DNA of 64,000 nt from Aptenodytes patagonicus (lineage: Eukaryota > Chordata > Aves > Sphenisciformes > Spheniscidae): the NCBI RefSeq assembly GCF_965638725.1, contig NC_134961.1, forward strand, positions 2,790,001 to 2,854,000. Direction: 5' to 3'. Below are positions 1 through 13,220 of this stretch, piece by piece. Position 1 is the first letter of the stretch. Each line of letters begins with the position of its first letter. The position numbers and the translations under genes were made by a program. The notes beneath the pieces are model-generated. The model had not been told where the DNA came from. It ran no database searches and was given only the letters and a program-made list of their open reading frames with translations.

Positions 1-245
1 TAACCACTTCTGAATGGACTTCACCCAATATGCATTTAATTAGGGTTTAATAAAGCAACAGCATGTTCTTAAAGGCCAATTAGAAACATATTCACTGAGG
101 TTTAGAAGCTATGTAATAGATGCCTGTAGGAACCAGATACGTGCTGATTACATAGCTATTAATCCTCAATAAAGGGTCTAATAATCATTTTGTGCTTCAG
201 GAGCAGGCAGCTGCTTTATTAAATCTTAATGAAACGCATACTTCG
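1..245. promoter_or_regulatory. AT-rich candidate conserved noncoding element
   Basis: This AT-rich block sits at the edge of a long GC-rich stretch. It is dense in homeodomain-type core motifs: several TTAAT/ATTAA cores, TTTAATTAGG near 35-45, AATTAG near 78 and AATAAT near 180. It has no credible open reading frame. Such islands in GC-rich avian DNA are often conserved enhancers, but that is inference. It could equally be an old AT-rich repeat or untranslated sequence of a gene to the left. Confidence 0.3.
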
Positions 246-3200
246 GAGCTTTCCTTCAAAGCCAGCCCGCATTAGGAAGATGGGCTTAGAAGTGGCAGTC
301 TGCTGAGAGAAAAGACCTCCTCCTCGTCACCACCTCTGGCATCGCTGTGGCAGGTTTGAGGCCAACTCTGTCGCCGGAGCAGCCAGGATGGCAGCGCTTG
401 ATTCCTGCTCCGACAGGAGTGAGAGATCTCTGGGTCCGGGAGCACCCCGAGACGTTTCACCCTGCGCTGAACACTTGCTTACACGGGGAAACGTCTCCAT
501 GAGCCAGAGCATCCATCCGATTCAGGGCTCCATGTCCGGAGCATCCCTGCGCAGCTTACACCAGCACTCTGGGCAGGAGGGGACCAAAGCCCTGGGCTTA
601 GCGGGGTGGTGTCACATGCCATGAGGAGCAGCTCGGCCACTTCTCCAGGAATTTACCTCCTGCCTGGATTCACAGCTGCCTGAAAAGGAGCCAGACTGAA
701 GCGAGGTCCCTCCCACCATCACCTAAAGAGGAGCTGGTCTGATCCGGGATATGGGCCAGCCAGGTGGTGGCTTCTTGCCACATAACCTGTAGGATCAGAC
801 GTTGGTCTAAAACCTGCCAAGCCATTACCAAGTCCCTGTGGACACACACGGACAAGCTGTGCCCACGCCTTTCCACCACAACTCCATTGGAAAGCCAGCA
901 AAATGGCACGGCGGGCTTAAAAACTGACAGATTGCAAAAACTTTTAATAAACATCCATCCATTTCTTCACCTTCTGGTTTCCCAGCCCTCTGACTCATGG
1001 GTTTGGGGTTTCCACAGTGGCTGGAAACTTCAGCAACTGCAGTTGCGATGCAGCCGCACTTCACCCCCACGGTGCCCTGGAGATGAAGGTGTGCCTGATC
1101 CTCACCCCAAAACAGCCAGGAGCAGAGACCGCCCCAACACAGTAGCCGGTTGTCAGCTAAGAGTTGCCAGCCCATCTTCCTCCGCCGCCCCGGAGGACGA
1201 AGGCACAGCAAGCCAGAGCCAGTGCAACGGGGCCAGAGCCAGCAGGCAGCACTCGGGGACAGATCCAAGCCCCACAGCCGTAAGTGGCACCGTCTGGCAA
1301 CGCGAGGCTCTGCACAGCACTGCTCACCAGTTCAGACTGGGGCTGGAAGGTGCAGGTCCCAGTGGGGACCCATCTCGGGCCAAGCCTGGCTGCTAATTAG
1401 CAGCCCTTGTTAAGCCTGCAAGACTTCAGCAGTGCTGGGAATGGCAGCCTGCCGCCTGCCCTGGAGATGCCAGGGCACAGACCTCACCCCAGCCGCACCA
1501 CTCCGGTGTGGGTCCAAGCCCGGGTGGTAGGTGCCCGGTGCTGAATTTCGCAGGGGATCAGCCAAAAGCCAGGACAAGCCATGGGGAAGAGTGGCAGGAA
1601 CCATGGGCACGAGCAGCCCAGGGGCGAGAGGTGATAGAGAGCAGTGAGGGTGGGCCATGGGGTGGCCCCCGCAGAGCTGAGCTTCAGCATTCTCCTGTGC
1701 TCCCCTGGCAGCAGGAACAGGTAAAGCAGGGAAAACACCCGGGATACTCACTTGACATCCCAAATACGCTGCCCTTTTGAAAGCTCTCTGCGGTGTGACA
1801 CTCCAATTAGCCCAATTAAGCAGAGCTCTGCCCTGCAGGGCCAGCTGCTCGCTGGCTCCAATGCCAGGTAGGGGGTCTGGCTCACCCCAGCAGGGCAAAG
1901 CGCCCCCGAGTCCTCCTCCCGGCCCTGGGGCTCTGCTGCCAGGGGAGCAGCTTGGAGGGGCAGTGCCCCACCTGCCCACAGCTGTGGGACCGAGGAAGGC
2001 ACCCCCAAGGACCAACCGGCTCCACCACGGGGCTGCCTCCACCAGCATCCTGCCCCAGAGCATCACTCGCTCCCCCCACCCTGGCTTGTGCACAGCACCC
2101 TCCACTTCAGGGCACCGGCATCCCCACCTCACCCAGACCCCATGCCACCATCCCAGCCCCATGTGGGCATCACTCACAGTGCCCAGCTGCAATGAGAGCA
2201 GGCGTCCCACGAGGACCAGCACCCAAGCATCCTTCATTTTATCACCTGGGTCAGGCATGCACACCCTCGCAGGTGCCTGAACCACCAGGATCCACGTTCC
2301 CCAAAACAGCGAGACCATCCCCTCCCATGCCAACAGCTTCCCTGGCCAAGTCTCCAAAAAAGGAGTCACAATGGGCCGTAAGCGAGGTGCCGGGGGGTGC
2401 CCACGGGCAGCTCCGAGCCGGGGAGCAGCTGGTTCGCATTAGGTGCTGTCGGGCTTCGCCTTGCCGCAGATGGACAAAATCGCAACATCTCCTGTGTTAT
2501 TAATTAATGTGTTTTCACAGAAAATGGAAACTTCTTTCCAACCTCACAGAGGAGTTAATCTGCTGCACAAATTGGCCCTACCAACAGCCTGAGTGGGGGC
2601 AGGAGCCTATGACAGCCAGTCCCAGGGGAAATAAAGGGACAAGGCATTTCATTACTATTGTTTCTCCCAGCGAAGAAAAGCTGGACCTGGCCAGGGTGCA
2701 GATCGCTCCCACCTGCCCATCTGTCCCTCTGCGTGCCCTCCTGGCTTGGCATCCCGCTGCCTCGTGGGGATAGAGAGCCTCAGCGGTGGTTCCTGGTGAG
2801 ACACCACGTGTGAGATGAAGAGCTGGGAGCTTCCCTCTTCTTCTCACCAGTAAAACACCGACTTAACCACAGACACCCACTTTTAAGCATCCTCTCTGCA
2901 TCAGGGAACCAGGCCGGAGAAAGATACTCTATGTGACCGTCACGGACTCTGGTTACCTCTATTAGGAGCCTCCGAGTGGTCCTTCCCATCCAACCACAGT
3001 CAGCTGGACTCCACGCTGCTCTGCTTGTGAGCTCAGAGCAGAGACCTCTTGGCTGGGCAGAGGTGCCCACGGCTGGCACAGCCTCTCCCACTTTTGGGAC
3101 ATCCCGCTCTTTTTGTTCAGCCAAGCCTCGTTTGCCCACAGCGTTGCTGGTCAGCAGTTTTCTGGTGGAAAACACAGCTTCTGCAAAAGTAATGTTTTCC

Positions 3201-6200
3201 CCGCAAGACAGTTCTGGTTTTCTCCCAAAGGCCAAGCCTCAGGCTTGTTTAGCCGAACCAGAACGGTTTGAGGTCAGCTTGACATGAAACCTCCCATGAC
3301 GCATCACAGGTTGCTGTCGTGCACCCCAAGTCCCACCACAAGAGCCCAGGCCCCTGTGAAGCTTAGTCCAGGGAGAAGAGCAGGGGCTGGAGATGCCCCG
3401 CCAGCTCGGGAGGGCATGGGCTGGCATGTGGGAGCTGAGAATGAAGTTTGCTGAATTGAGCGTTTCTGCCCTCGTTTGTTTTTTTTCTTTTTGGAACTTT
3501 CCATCCCACAGAAGATTTTAACAAGTTGATTTTTCCACCCTCTTGAGGACAAAAACAAATTCTGAAATATCACCATTTCCACAAGGGCAAAACTCCTGAT
3601 TTTCAGCCACTTTCTCCCAAGACCTTACCCCAGCAGCACTGCCAGGAGGCCCCAGTCACCCACGCAGAAGACACCCACATATGTATATATATGTCTGGTT
3701 TGCAGCCCCTTCCCCAAGAGAGCTCTTGGGGTGTTCGATAAGGCACGAGCCCACAGCATCCCATCAGGGCCCTCATGTGGTCCCCTCTCCCAGCTTGGCC
3801 ACAGCATCGGAGCCGAACAATGGTGCCATCCCCACCAGCTTTTGCTGAGCCACGGAGGAGGGGGACCTGTGGGAATCACAAGGTGCACAAGGTAGGGCAA
3901 GAAGGACAACCATGCACATTTGGGGCATCCTGAAGATCGTGACATCAGAAAAGATATGGAGGCAACAGGGCTATATTTAATGACGATGCTCAAGGGAAGG
4001 ATATTTTCTTACACAGAAGAGCCACTAAAAGACCTGCCTGGAAGTCAAGCTTGAGCTGGGGCCCCAGTAGAGGGTCCAAGATGTCTTCAGCAAGGATGCT
4101 CTTATACAGGGTCTGCCTTGCCCAGTTTCCCCCCCGTGCCCCATCTTCTAGTTGGTTGGGTCCTACATTCAGGAAGGAGGGTGCCAAGAAAAGGCAAGGA
4201 AAAGATTAATTTTAGTGGGAGCTCAAAGGGATGCATTTAGAGACGCCCCACAAGGTTACACCAAAAGGCCCATCTGACTGGGGTTGCGTGTCCAGCACTG
4301 ACTGATTGTGGATGTTTAGAAGAACTCAAGAGGGACCTTCCCAGGAGCAGCCAGCTACTTTGGGACATCCAAATCACTGTCTTCAACAGTCACCAACACA
4401 CTAACATTTCCCTGACGCCTTTTTGAATCAAACATGGTCAATTGGTGGCATAAAACAAGCCTGTCTGTTGGCTAGCTCTGAACAAAAACTGCAGCTAAGG
4501 CATTGCAGATCATCACAAGCCGGTCCCCATCCCGTGGGGGCTGCTTGCACAGACGAGAAGGGTTTGTCATATGACAATTAGCTGCAAGGAATCCCCCAAA
4601 CCCTCCGAAGCTGCTGCTTGCTGCCTCTGGCCCTTGCAATAAACTTACTGCCGCTCTCCATTTCAGATGGCCAGCTGTTCCTTATTTCTAGACCTGTTTC
4701 CTTTCTACTAATTAATCAGCTCCAAATGTCTCTCTGCGTGGCCTGCCTGAACATGAGGCCAGAAACACAATGTCAGGACACACTCGCCCAGACCCCCTTG
4801 TGCCGCAGGTGAGGGGCTGGTAGTGCTGGCAGCAGGGCTGGGATGACCCTGCGTGGCCACTCCCGTGGCCACCACGTTGGTCCACGTAGCCAGACCCTGC
4901 ATGGCTCCAGGTCCAGGGCACAGGCAGCGCTGCCTGTTCAGCAGGGGACGGTGGATGGAGCATATTGACGCTGCTCAGCCTGTTGTGCTGGCTCCCGACT
5001 CCAGCATCCCGCAGAAGGAGGCAAGCATTGGCCCCATCATCATGTGTGACTGCAACTCACCTCCAGGCAAAGCTGGGGCTGAAGTCTTGGGGGGGAAAAA
5101 TGGGTTCACAAGACAAAAGAAAAGCAAAGGGTGGATGAAGCATTCTGCAGAGCGGGCCACACCGAGGTCAGCTTACCTTACCCACAGCTGACATATCCTG
5201 AGCAGAGCTGCCTGCGCACGGTGGCAGCTGTGGAGAAACACGAACAGGGACTCGTGTCCAGGGCACCAGAGCCAGTGGCTGTCCCAGCCCCGAGCGGAGG
5301 AGCTGGGACTGGAGGCACCACCAACACGCCCGGGCTCTGCTGCTTCAGCTCGTGGTCAGACTCCCTTCCCCTTGGAAAAGGTGGAAGGAACCAAATTTTT
5401 TCTTTTATTATCTTGGATCTGGCTTGCAGAGAGAAGGTGCTCCAAGGCCGCCTGTGCCAGGACATCCACAAAGTTTCCCAGCAGAAGAATGAAGCAAAAC
5501 AAGGGGAAGCTCTTTGATCTTTATGGGCCTGACGCTTTGAGCCAAGGAAGCAGTGAGCATGAAGCTGCACTTCCCATCCAGGTTTGCGATCGTTCCTCCT
5601 GGCTATGGCCTCAGAGAGCAGCACTGAGCCTCCTCCCACTGCCAGCGGGGCCCCTGTGCAGCAGGGCTGACCACAGACGGGTGCTGGGGACAGAGCTCTG
5701 ACCTCAACTCTGCCGCTCGCCTCAGTGCTTTGTTTTCATGAGACAGAAGGGACATCTCCTGGTAAGCATCTTCCAGGTCTCGGGGTGGAAAGCATATTTA
5801 AGTTCGAGGTTCCCCCATGCATACAGTGCAGCTGTAACAGCACAGGCTGCTTCACCACCGTGAAGCTCTGCAGATGGAGGATGCCAGCTGAACAACAGGC
5901 TTTTTGCCATTTAGTCCCTTCTGAACCAGGAGGGTCACTTGGGAAATTCGAATTAAAGTCTGGATTTTGAAGATTTCGTAGTACCAAGGAGGACTTTGGT
6001 GCTGTGTTCGTCCAACTCTACTTCAAAACCCCATCTCCGCCAATGATTGGTAGTGGCTAACCTCCAGAAAGGAAAAGGTGGCAATATCCAGCCTGATGGC
6101 CTGTTCCAGAGGTGGTGAGTCCTTGGTACAAGGCTGTAAAACGTAACGTGCCTTGGGTTTCTGCAAGTGAAAGGACCATAGGGAGGCAGGACTGTCACCA

Positions 6201-9200
6201 TGGTAGAAATTCGGGTCCTTCTTTAGGGTCTCAGATTCCCTGTTGCAGCTGTCTCAAGTCTGCAGCACTGGCCTGGAAATTGGGTGGTAAATAGACTTGA
6301 GTGGGACTTCCAGCACACTCTGCCTCCAGGCATGCTGGGGATATGAGGGGTCTTCCTGGAAGAGTAGAGTCAGCAGCAAGCCAGGGCCAAAATAACATCC
6401 AGAGCAACACAGGCGGGCCTGAGTTGGTTGGGTTGGCCAAGTCATGAGAGCCAGGTCTTGGTTTTTTTGGGACAGTGGTGATTACCACCCCACCTCATGA
6501 CTGAAGCCACAAGATTGTAGTCCCCTGAGCAAAATGTACCTTCTTATTCAGCTCCCAGACGGTTTTCCTTGCACTGCTGAAGGAAGAGGAAACATATGGA
6601 GTATTCAAATACCACTGTGAAGATCCCGTCCATCGCTTGTGCCACCGCATGGGTTAGATCGCCCAAAGCAAGCAAGGGCTCCAGTCCAGCAAGCCAGCAG
6701 CTCTTCATGCAGTAGACATGTCCAAAGAGCCTGAACCTTGGCAGATCATACAACACGGGGGCTGCAAGCCCCGGAGCCTCCCTAGAAACCACCCCATGTG
6801 GAGCGCAGGGCTCTGCCAAATGGAGAGGACTCGGCAGCTGCAGCACCAGGGCAAACAGTTCACTGGAGCCGTCCAACAGAGCCTCTGGCTTCTCCTTCTG
6901 CCCATGGCATAGCCCTGCTGAGATCCGCCTCACCGGCAGCGGGCTGCACCCACCAGCATCAGACCTTCCAGCCTGGAGCGTGCCCTGACCACGTGCCCCG
7001 TGCCACCCCGCACCGTGGCCCCACTGCCAGCTTTGCTCCAGCACTGGCTTGCAGGTAGGGTTTCAAGACCTCCTCCTGCAGACGGATTTGTTTGTGCAAG
7101 CCGAGTTGCTCAACAGGATATTAGCTGCCTGGGTGGCAGACACCCAGCACACAAACCTCCGCCTAAGGATTGATGCGCTGCGGGCATGGGGCTGGCAGCA
7201 CGTAGCTGCCAGTCCCACTCCCCCGGGGCTGTGCAAACCCTCCACCAGCCCCCCAACCCTTCTTGGCACGTGAAGGGCACTCATCTTCCCCAGGACATGA
7301 AAGGACCAATTCAAAGTTGTACTGAATGTGTTCCCACATTGCTGCCCAGGGAAAGGGCCAAAACGCCTGTGCAGCTGAGGCCCTCAGACTCGTTGCACCA
7401 GTGGCAGCTGCAGAGCAGCCTGTGAGGTGGATGCAGGAGGCAGGCAGAGTGTGGCCAGCAGTGGAGCTCCGAAATCCCAGCTCTTCCCAGCCCTTCCCAG
7501 CACATTGGAGGGAATGTGGGAGCCCCGGCCGGAGGTGAGGGGCGGCTGATGAACGAGGTGATAACACCTCAGCAGATGGCTCCAAAGGCTGTGCCGCACT
7601 TGGGGGGCGTAGACAAAACACAGAGGTGAAGCCCAGATGTTTAACTTCAGCATCTGGATGTGATTCCTAAACAGAGACGCTCACATCTGACCATTCTGCC
7701 TGAAAATAAATGGTTTGTTTGACCTTCCCCATAGCCCGCCCCGATATTTTCTGGGTCTCTCCTAAACACACGGCAGCTGCTCCCTCCTTGCCGGGACCAG
7801 CCGCGTGTCAGACGAGCGCTGCAGGCATTGGTGCGGGCACGGTGGCAGCTGTGGGTGCCTGGGACACGACATCAGAGGATGCGGGGCAGGGCACAGCTCA
7901 GAGCCCAGAGGGAAGAAAGCCCAGCAGGGTGGAAAACATCCTTCGGCATTGCACCCGCCCTGTTTTGAGCTCCCGCTCAGCACATTTTAGAGCAGGACCA
8001 AATCCGGGTGCCCACCCTGCCCAAGAGCCTGGCTCATAGCCTCCACCTGCCAGGTGTCTGCTCCTGCCCAAAAATCCTGTGGGAATCGGGGGTGATGGGA
8101 CTATGGAGAGGGACTGATCTGCAGCCTTGTCCTACCTTCAGCCCACGCAAATCCCCACCTGAGACCCACCAGAGCAGCCTGGGTGTCTGAGCTCACCCAG
8201 GCACCCTGGGACCCGGCAGAACCCGGGTCTCATTTCACAGCAGTAGCATCCCATCACCAGCAGCAGGGACTGGCAGCAGGTGGTTTCTAAGCCAAGAAGG
8301 GACAAACCTGCTCGACGCCTTGGGAGCACTGGAAGAGTCTGCTCGGGGAGCCAGGTCCCCAGGACATGTTGAAGCCAGGCAGTCCCTTTCAGAGAAGACA
8401 GCTGATCTTTGATCAGAGACACCACACACCAGAGAATCCACCACACTCCTAGTAAGTGGAAATTGTAGGCGTTGGGTGGTGTTGAAGCTGACAATGAAGA
8501 CAGTGATTAGTGATGATGGGCAGGATCAATTAAGGCTAATCCGCCTAATGGACAAGTCTAAGGGTAGTGTGTGACTGATGGTGACAAGCGATGGGAGCTG
8601 GAGGAGGCCACAGTGACCACAGAGATGTAAGACAATGCTGGTGGCAGACAGAGCAAACAAGTGGTGACACAGTAATCTGTTACTCGGGTTATTTGTAATC
8701 CTGCCGACACATCTGGCACCGAGCGTGCCACAGTCCTGCACTTCTGAAGGATCAAAACAGTCAGCACTGACGGCGAGACCTCTCCATGGCTTCCCGTGAG
8801 CCACGTGGGATGCAAAGGAGTGGTGGCACAGTCTGGTGTGGCACATCAACAGCTGCTATCTCAGTCCACTCCAGCCCGGCTCCGCCAGCGCCCTCCGACT
8901 CAGCAAGTGGAGGGGAGAGCTGGCAGAGCCGTGTGGGAGACATCGGACCCTGCCAGCGCCACGGGACAAGGAGCCTGAGGCCCTGCTGAGGCCCGGCAAC
9001 TGGCTGCCCGCCACCAGCCACCCGCCCTGGCACAGCCCCTGCGCCAGCTGGTCCCTTGCGGCAGGAGCAGCCCCATGCCAGCAGTACACAGCTGCACGAG
9101 CTGCTGGCTGGGGTAGCTGGCCAAGAGCAATGAGCCAGTGCAGCCAGGGTGCCGGGGCGGCCAGCCCGCAGGGCTATGGGTGCACTGGGTGCTCCATGGC

Positions 9201-12022
9201 CACTCGTAGCCCAGCCCGGCCCCGGGCACGCTGCTGGCATCCCTGTCCCCTCCTGCACTGCCTTGAAGCATCAGGCACTGGCAGGAAGGAGGGACAGGGA
9301 TGCCCCAGGCAGCAGAAACACTGGTGCGTCCCAGCACCGGGTCAGGCAGTGCATGAAAGCCAGGCTGGCCCTTGGGGACCAGGGCAATACTTCACACAGG
9401 TGAAAAGAAAAGGGCAAAACATGTCAGCTCACCACGATAAAAGCAGTCACACAAAGCAGGCACCGTTCACAGAGCAATATGTTAACTGTCATCGAGCCTG
9501 GCAGCATGACAAGGGCCAACACCTCATGCCCATCAGATTTATTCTCTGCCCGAGGTTAAAGCAGGGCTCTGGTCCAACGAAGCCGGTGCAGATCAGCCAA
9601 AAGCCACCCAAGTATGACCACAGAGTTACTAGCACTGGTAGGGTGCAAGCAAGCTCCAGGACTGCTGCTAAAGGCTGAAGCTCTGCAACCCAAGAACTGC
9701 TCACCAAGTCTGCCAGTTTGGGGTTAGGAAGGCTGGTTTTGAGGCATCTCCCCAGGATGGGTCCCCTCCCACTGGGAGCAGGACGAGAGCTCTGCTCGCA
9801 CCAAGACACACTCTCCAGCACCCAGCACCTTTACTCGGGGTCCTCCCCAGCCACGGTGGTACCCAAATTCCTCTCTAGCAGGGCTGCCCTGCCTGCACTG
9901 CAGCAGACCGCGGTGCAGCTGCATCCACCAGACACTGTCCTCGGTGTTTGCTTCTCCAAGACGATCCGGGAGACACGGCTGACAGAGGTGGGAGTACTCT
10001 GATGTTCCCATGAGGACGTGGCTGCAGCCCAAGTCCTAAGAGCTCACAGGCAGCATGGTAGCAGCCGGGGACTTGGAAAGGAGGCCAGCGGTGGTGGTGC
10101 AAGCCCAGAGCTGACCTGGCAGCCCATGCCACGGTCCTGGCAGGAAGCGCCATTGAAGGATGAGGGCACCAGTGGCACCTGCAGCCTCCATAGCACGCTG
10201 TCCAGAGGAGCCCGAGGTCCCCTAGACCCACATCTCCGCAGGCTCAGGATGCTCTCCACCAATGAAGCTGGGGACGGGCAGCGTGGCGCAGCAGCACAGC
10301 GCTGCTCCCAACCGGAGCAGGCATTTTCAGAGGGACAGGCCCCAGCACGAGGGTACGGCGGGGCGCTCCCTGCTCTCACCCCCCGCACACTGATCTTATC
10401 ACCAGCCTCGAGACTCAGATGCATTTTTGTCTCGATTTTGAATTTGGTCTGGTTTTAATTTGGGGGGATGATGCCATATCTAGCGCCACAGCCCTTGATT
10501 AGCACGCACACCGGCACACACGCACACACAACATTGCCAGACTCAATCACACATGTTTCTCAAGACCTCTTGGAAATCTTTGGATTCAGACCAACTTTTC
10601 TTTTCTTACATGCGTTTGTTGTAGTCCGATATTTATAGTTTACTTAAAATAAATGGCTCCTTATGTTTCCCGCTTCCTGCTCCTGAGGGGAGGGTCTCGT
10701 GGGGTTGCTGTCTGTCTTCTTCTTTCTTTCCTCAACCTTTTGTTATTTTTTTCCTCTTCCATAAACATTTTTTGAGCAGATCCTACATTTGCCAGACGCT
10801 GCTGAGCCTCGTCCCAGGTTCTTTCAGTGGTTCTGGTGAGTGAGACACTGGTTCAGATTGAAGCAGACAACATGGTGCACCAGCGGGGCAGCTGTGCCAC
10901 GGGCTTCACGGAGCAAAATCCTGGAGGAGGAGGAGGATGAAGATGAGGAGGAGGAGGCAGGGTGGTCTCCGGGACATGGGAGCCAAGCACGGATCCAGGC
11001 TATGATGCAGGCTCGCTCGCTTGCAGCACTGGGATGTGAGGATACAGCACCCAGACTCGTGGCTGCGGCAGGGGAGGGAAGGGGTGGCAAGAGTCCCCAT
11101 GCCCACTCTCGCTTGCCCCGCTTGGGTTATGAGCATGGGGCTCCCACATGCAACCCCCCACTCCAGGAGGGACCCTCTCCCCAGACCAGGGTGCGGTGCC
11201 AGGTGGTGGAGCCTCATGCTCCCACCCAGGCCAGCTCCAAGCAGGCTGCTCCCACGCTGCTCCAGTCAAGGTCTGAGTCTCTCCAAGGACAGAGATTCCT
11301 AGCCCTCTCCAGGCCTCTATTCCAGTATTTGAGCACCCTCACGGTGGCCTCATGATTGTCCTGGCATTTACAGGGAATTTCCCTTGTTCTAGCTCCTGCT
11401 GCTGCCTCTCACTGTCTCTCTGTGCAGCTTCGAGAAGTCCCGTCTGCATCTTCCCTGCACCCTCCCATTTGGTCTTGGACCAAATGTGCCCTACAGCAAA
11501 GGGAGCACGAGTCCTCGACGGAGGATGGAAACCTCCTGGGGACCTCAGCCGCTTGGCAAGGGCAGGTCTGGCAGAGCCAGAGAGGGGGACCCAGGAGACC
11601 CCCTGGGTGAGGAGCAATCGCAAGACAGCTCCCTGTTGCCTTGCAGCATCTCAGGGCACAAGATGCAGGGAGGTCGCTAGAGCATCCCTGCAGACAGCGG
11701 GAGGACGGAGGGATTAAACCAATGTTTGCATGGCCTTTCCCACCCAGCAGCCTCTTGGCAGCTCTCTCCATCGCTGGGGCCAATGAGCCCCATTTGTTTT
11801 GGAAGAGCCGTTTGTTTTCTAACCCTCTGCTGTGAAGGGAACATTTTCATTGCAAAAATTATTCTCCCTTCTTGTTTCAGGCCCTGGGGCTCCATTTGGC
11901 CCTGTCTCCCCAGGGGTAGCCCACCTGCACAAGCTCACACCCAGCCCATCTTGTAGTATGTGAGTAGGATCCCATACTCTCCGTTTACATACTGGCCTGC
12001 ACACTGTATGTCCAGACACATG
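246..12022. other. GC-rich noncoding region, no gene found
   Basis: Many open frames of 60-320 codons occur here on both strands. They overlap one another in several frames, are rich in Pro, Gly, Ala, Ser, Trp and Cys as expected of GC-rich noncoding DNA, and show no family I recognise. I see no convincing acceptor-exon-donor series. AT-rich islands at about 4560-4740, 8450-8580 and 10440-10680 interrupt the GC-rich background and may be regulatory. In mammals the gene 5' of TBC1D24 is a netrin (NTN3), but I could not identify netrin laminin-EGF or NTR exons here. Confidence 0.5.
10922..10957. repeat. (GAG)n-type purine microsatellite
   Basis: This is an imperfect GAG/GAT trinucleotide repeat on the + strand, nearly all purine apart from a few T. 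Open frames across it encode Glu/Asp or, on the other strand, Ser runs, which are artefacts of the repeat. Confidence 0.75.
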
Positions 12023-12136
12023 TGTGCAGGCTCAAACACTGCCACCCACACACACGCGTGCAGGCTCACAAGCGTGCAAGCTCACACACTGCACCTTGCA
12101 CACATTTGTGCAAGCTCACACACTGCACCTTTGCAG
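12023..12136. repeat. GTGCAAGCTCACACAC minisatellite
   Basis: There are four diverged head-to-tail copies of a core that begins GTGCAGGCTCA or GTGCAAGCTCA and continues CACACTGCACC. Unit length is irregular, about 16-40 bp, with CA-rich spacers. The last two copies are nearly identical over more than 20 bases. This is a short local tandem array, not a CRISPR array, because the spacers are themselves repetitive. Confidence 0.7.
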
Positions 12137-12498
12137 GCAGCTACCATCGCCCCGGGACGACAGCCTGGGGACCCTTCTCCCCTGCTCCGAAGCACCACCT
12201 TGGTGCATGGAGGAGCCCGGGCAAGCTGGAGGAGAGCTGGTCACACACCAGTCCCCCTCTCAGCCTGCTAGGTGGCCCAAGTATGATGCCAGGCAGGACT
12301 GACTCTACAGTGGCTTTATGGGTGGCCAGCACTGCTCCGACCGCAGGCAGGGCTGTGCGGACAGCAGGGCTGAGCAACCTCGGGGAGAGGCTGAAGCCTC
12401 TCTCCACCCCAGAGGGTGCACGGCACCCACCACCCTCGCCCAAGCAGCAGCAACCCACTGCCTCCCCAGCTCCTGGGAAACACCCTGAGGAAAAACCA

Positions 12499-12930
12499 GA
12501 ATCATAGAATCATAGAATCATAGAATCATAGAATGGTTTGGGTTGGAAGGGCCCTTTCAAGGTCATCTAGTCCAACTCCCCTGCAATGAGCAGGGACATC
12601 TTCAACTAGATCACGTCGCTCAGAGCCCCGTCCAACCTGACCTTGAACACTTCCAGGGATGGGGCATCTACCACCCCTCTGGGCAACCTGTGCCAGTGTT
12701 TCACCACCCTCATCGTAAAGAATTATTCCTTATATCTAGTCTGAATCTCCCCTCTTTTAGTTTAAAACCATTACCCCTTGTCCTATCGCTATGGGCCCTA
12801 CTACAAAGTCTGTCCCCATCTTTCTTATAAGCCCCCTTTAAGTAGTGAAAGGCTGCGATAAGGTCTCCTCAGAGCCTTCTCTTCTCCAGGCTGAACAACC
12901 CAAACTCAGCCCCACAGGCACGCCGTCCCA
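12499..12930 (-). mobile_element. CR1 LINE, 5'-truncated 3' end
   Basis: The left edge carries four copies of the octamer AATCATAG. This is the reverse complement of the ATTCTATG-type 3'-terminal repeat of avian CR1. It is followed by the standard CR1 3' region read antisense: the GGTTTGGGTTGGAAGG segment, then TCATCTAGTCCAACTCC, CTTGAACACTTCCAGGGATG and the TTCTTCTCCAGGCTGAACAA-like segment near 12880-12900. The element is therefore on the minus strand, about 430 bp long and truncated at its 5' end, as most CR1 copies are. Only 3'-terminal sequence is present, so it cannot move by itself. It is relatively well preserved, suggesting a younger insertion than the other CR1 pieces here. Confidence 0.95.
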
Positions 12931-13002
12931 TCAGGAAGCGTTCCCAGCTGACGGCACCACACAGCCTGCGCTGTTTCCATACGGTACTTTGACCTCAGTT
13001 GC

Positions 13003-13220
13003 TTTTTTCCTTTTCTTTTGTCTTTCTTTTCTCTCTTTTCTTTCCTTTCCTTCTTTTCTTTTCTCTTTTTCTTTTTTTCTTTTTTTAATTATTTTTTTCC
13101 TTTTCTTTTTCTTGCTTTTTTCCTTTTCTTTTTTCTTTTTTTTATTTTTCCTTTTTTCTTTTCCTTTTTCCTTTTCTTTTTTCTCTCCTTTTTCTTTCCT
13201 TTCTCTCCCTCCTCTCTGCT
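13003..13220. repeat. Polypyrimidine (CTTTT)n tract
   Basis: About 220 bases are almost entirely C and T on the + strand, made of shifting CTTTT, CCTTTT and TTTCTT units with only a few interrupting A or G. The complementary strand would encode Lys/Glu-rich peptides, which I regard as artefacts. Long mirror-like polypurine/polypyrimidine tracts can form triplex (H-DNA). The tract starts about 70 bp from the 5'-truncated end of the CR1 copy. Confidence 0.9.

Noticed and set aside
1410-2369. 319-codon open frame (-)
   Set aside because: It is rich in Gly, Trp, Pro and Leu, as GC-rich noncoding DNA gives. Several other frames are open across the same bases and I recognise no domain.
8836-9678. 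280-codon open frame (+)
   Set aside because: It has the same GC-rich character, overlaps open frames on both strands and resembles no known protein.
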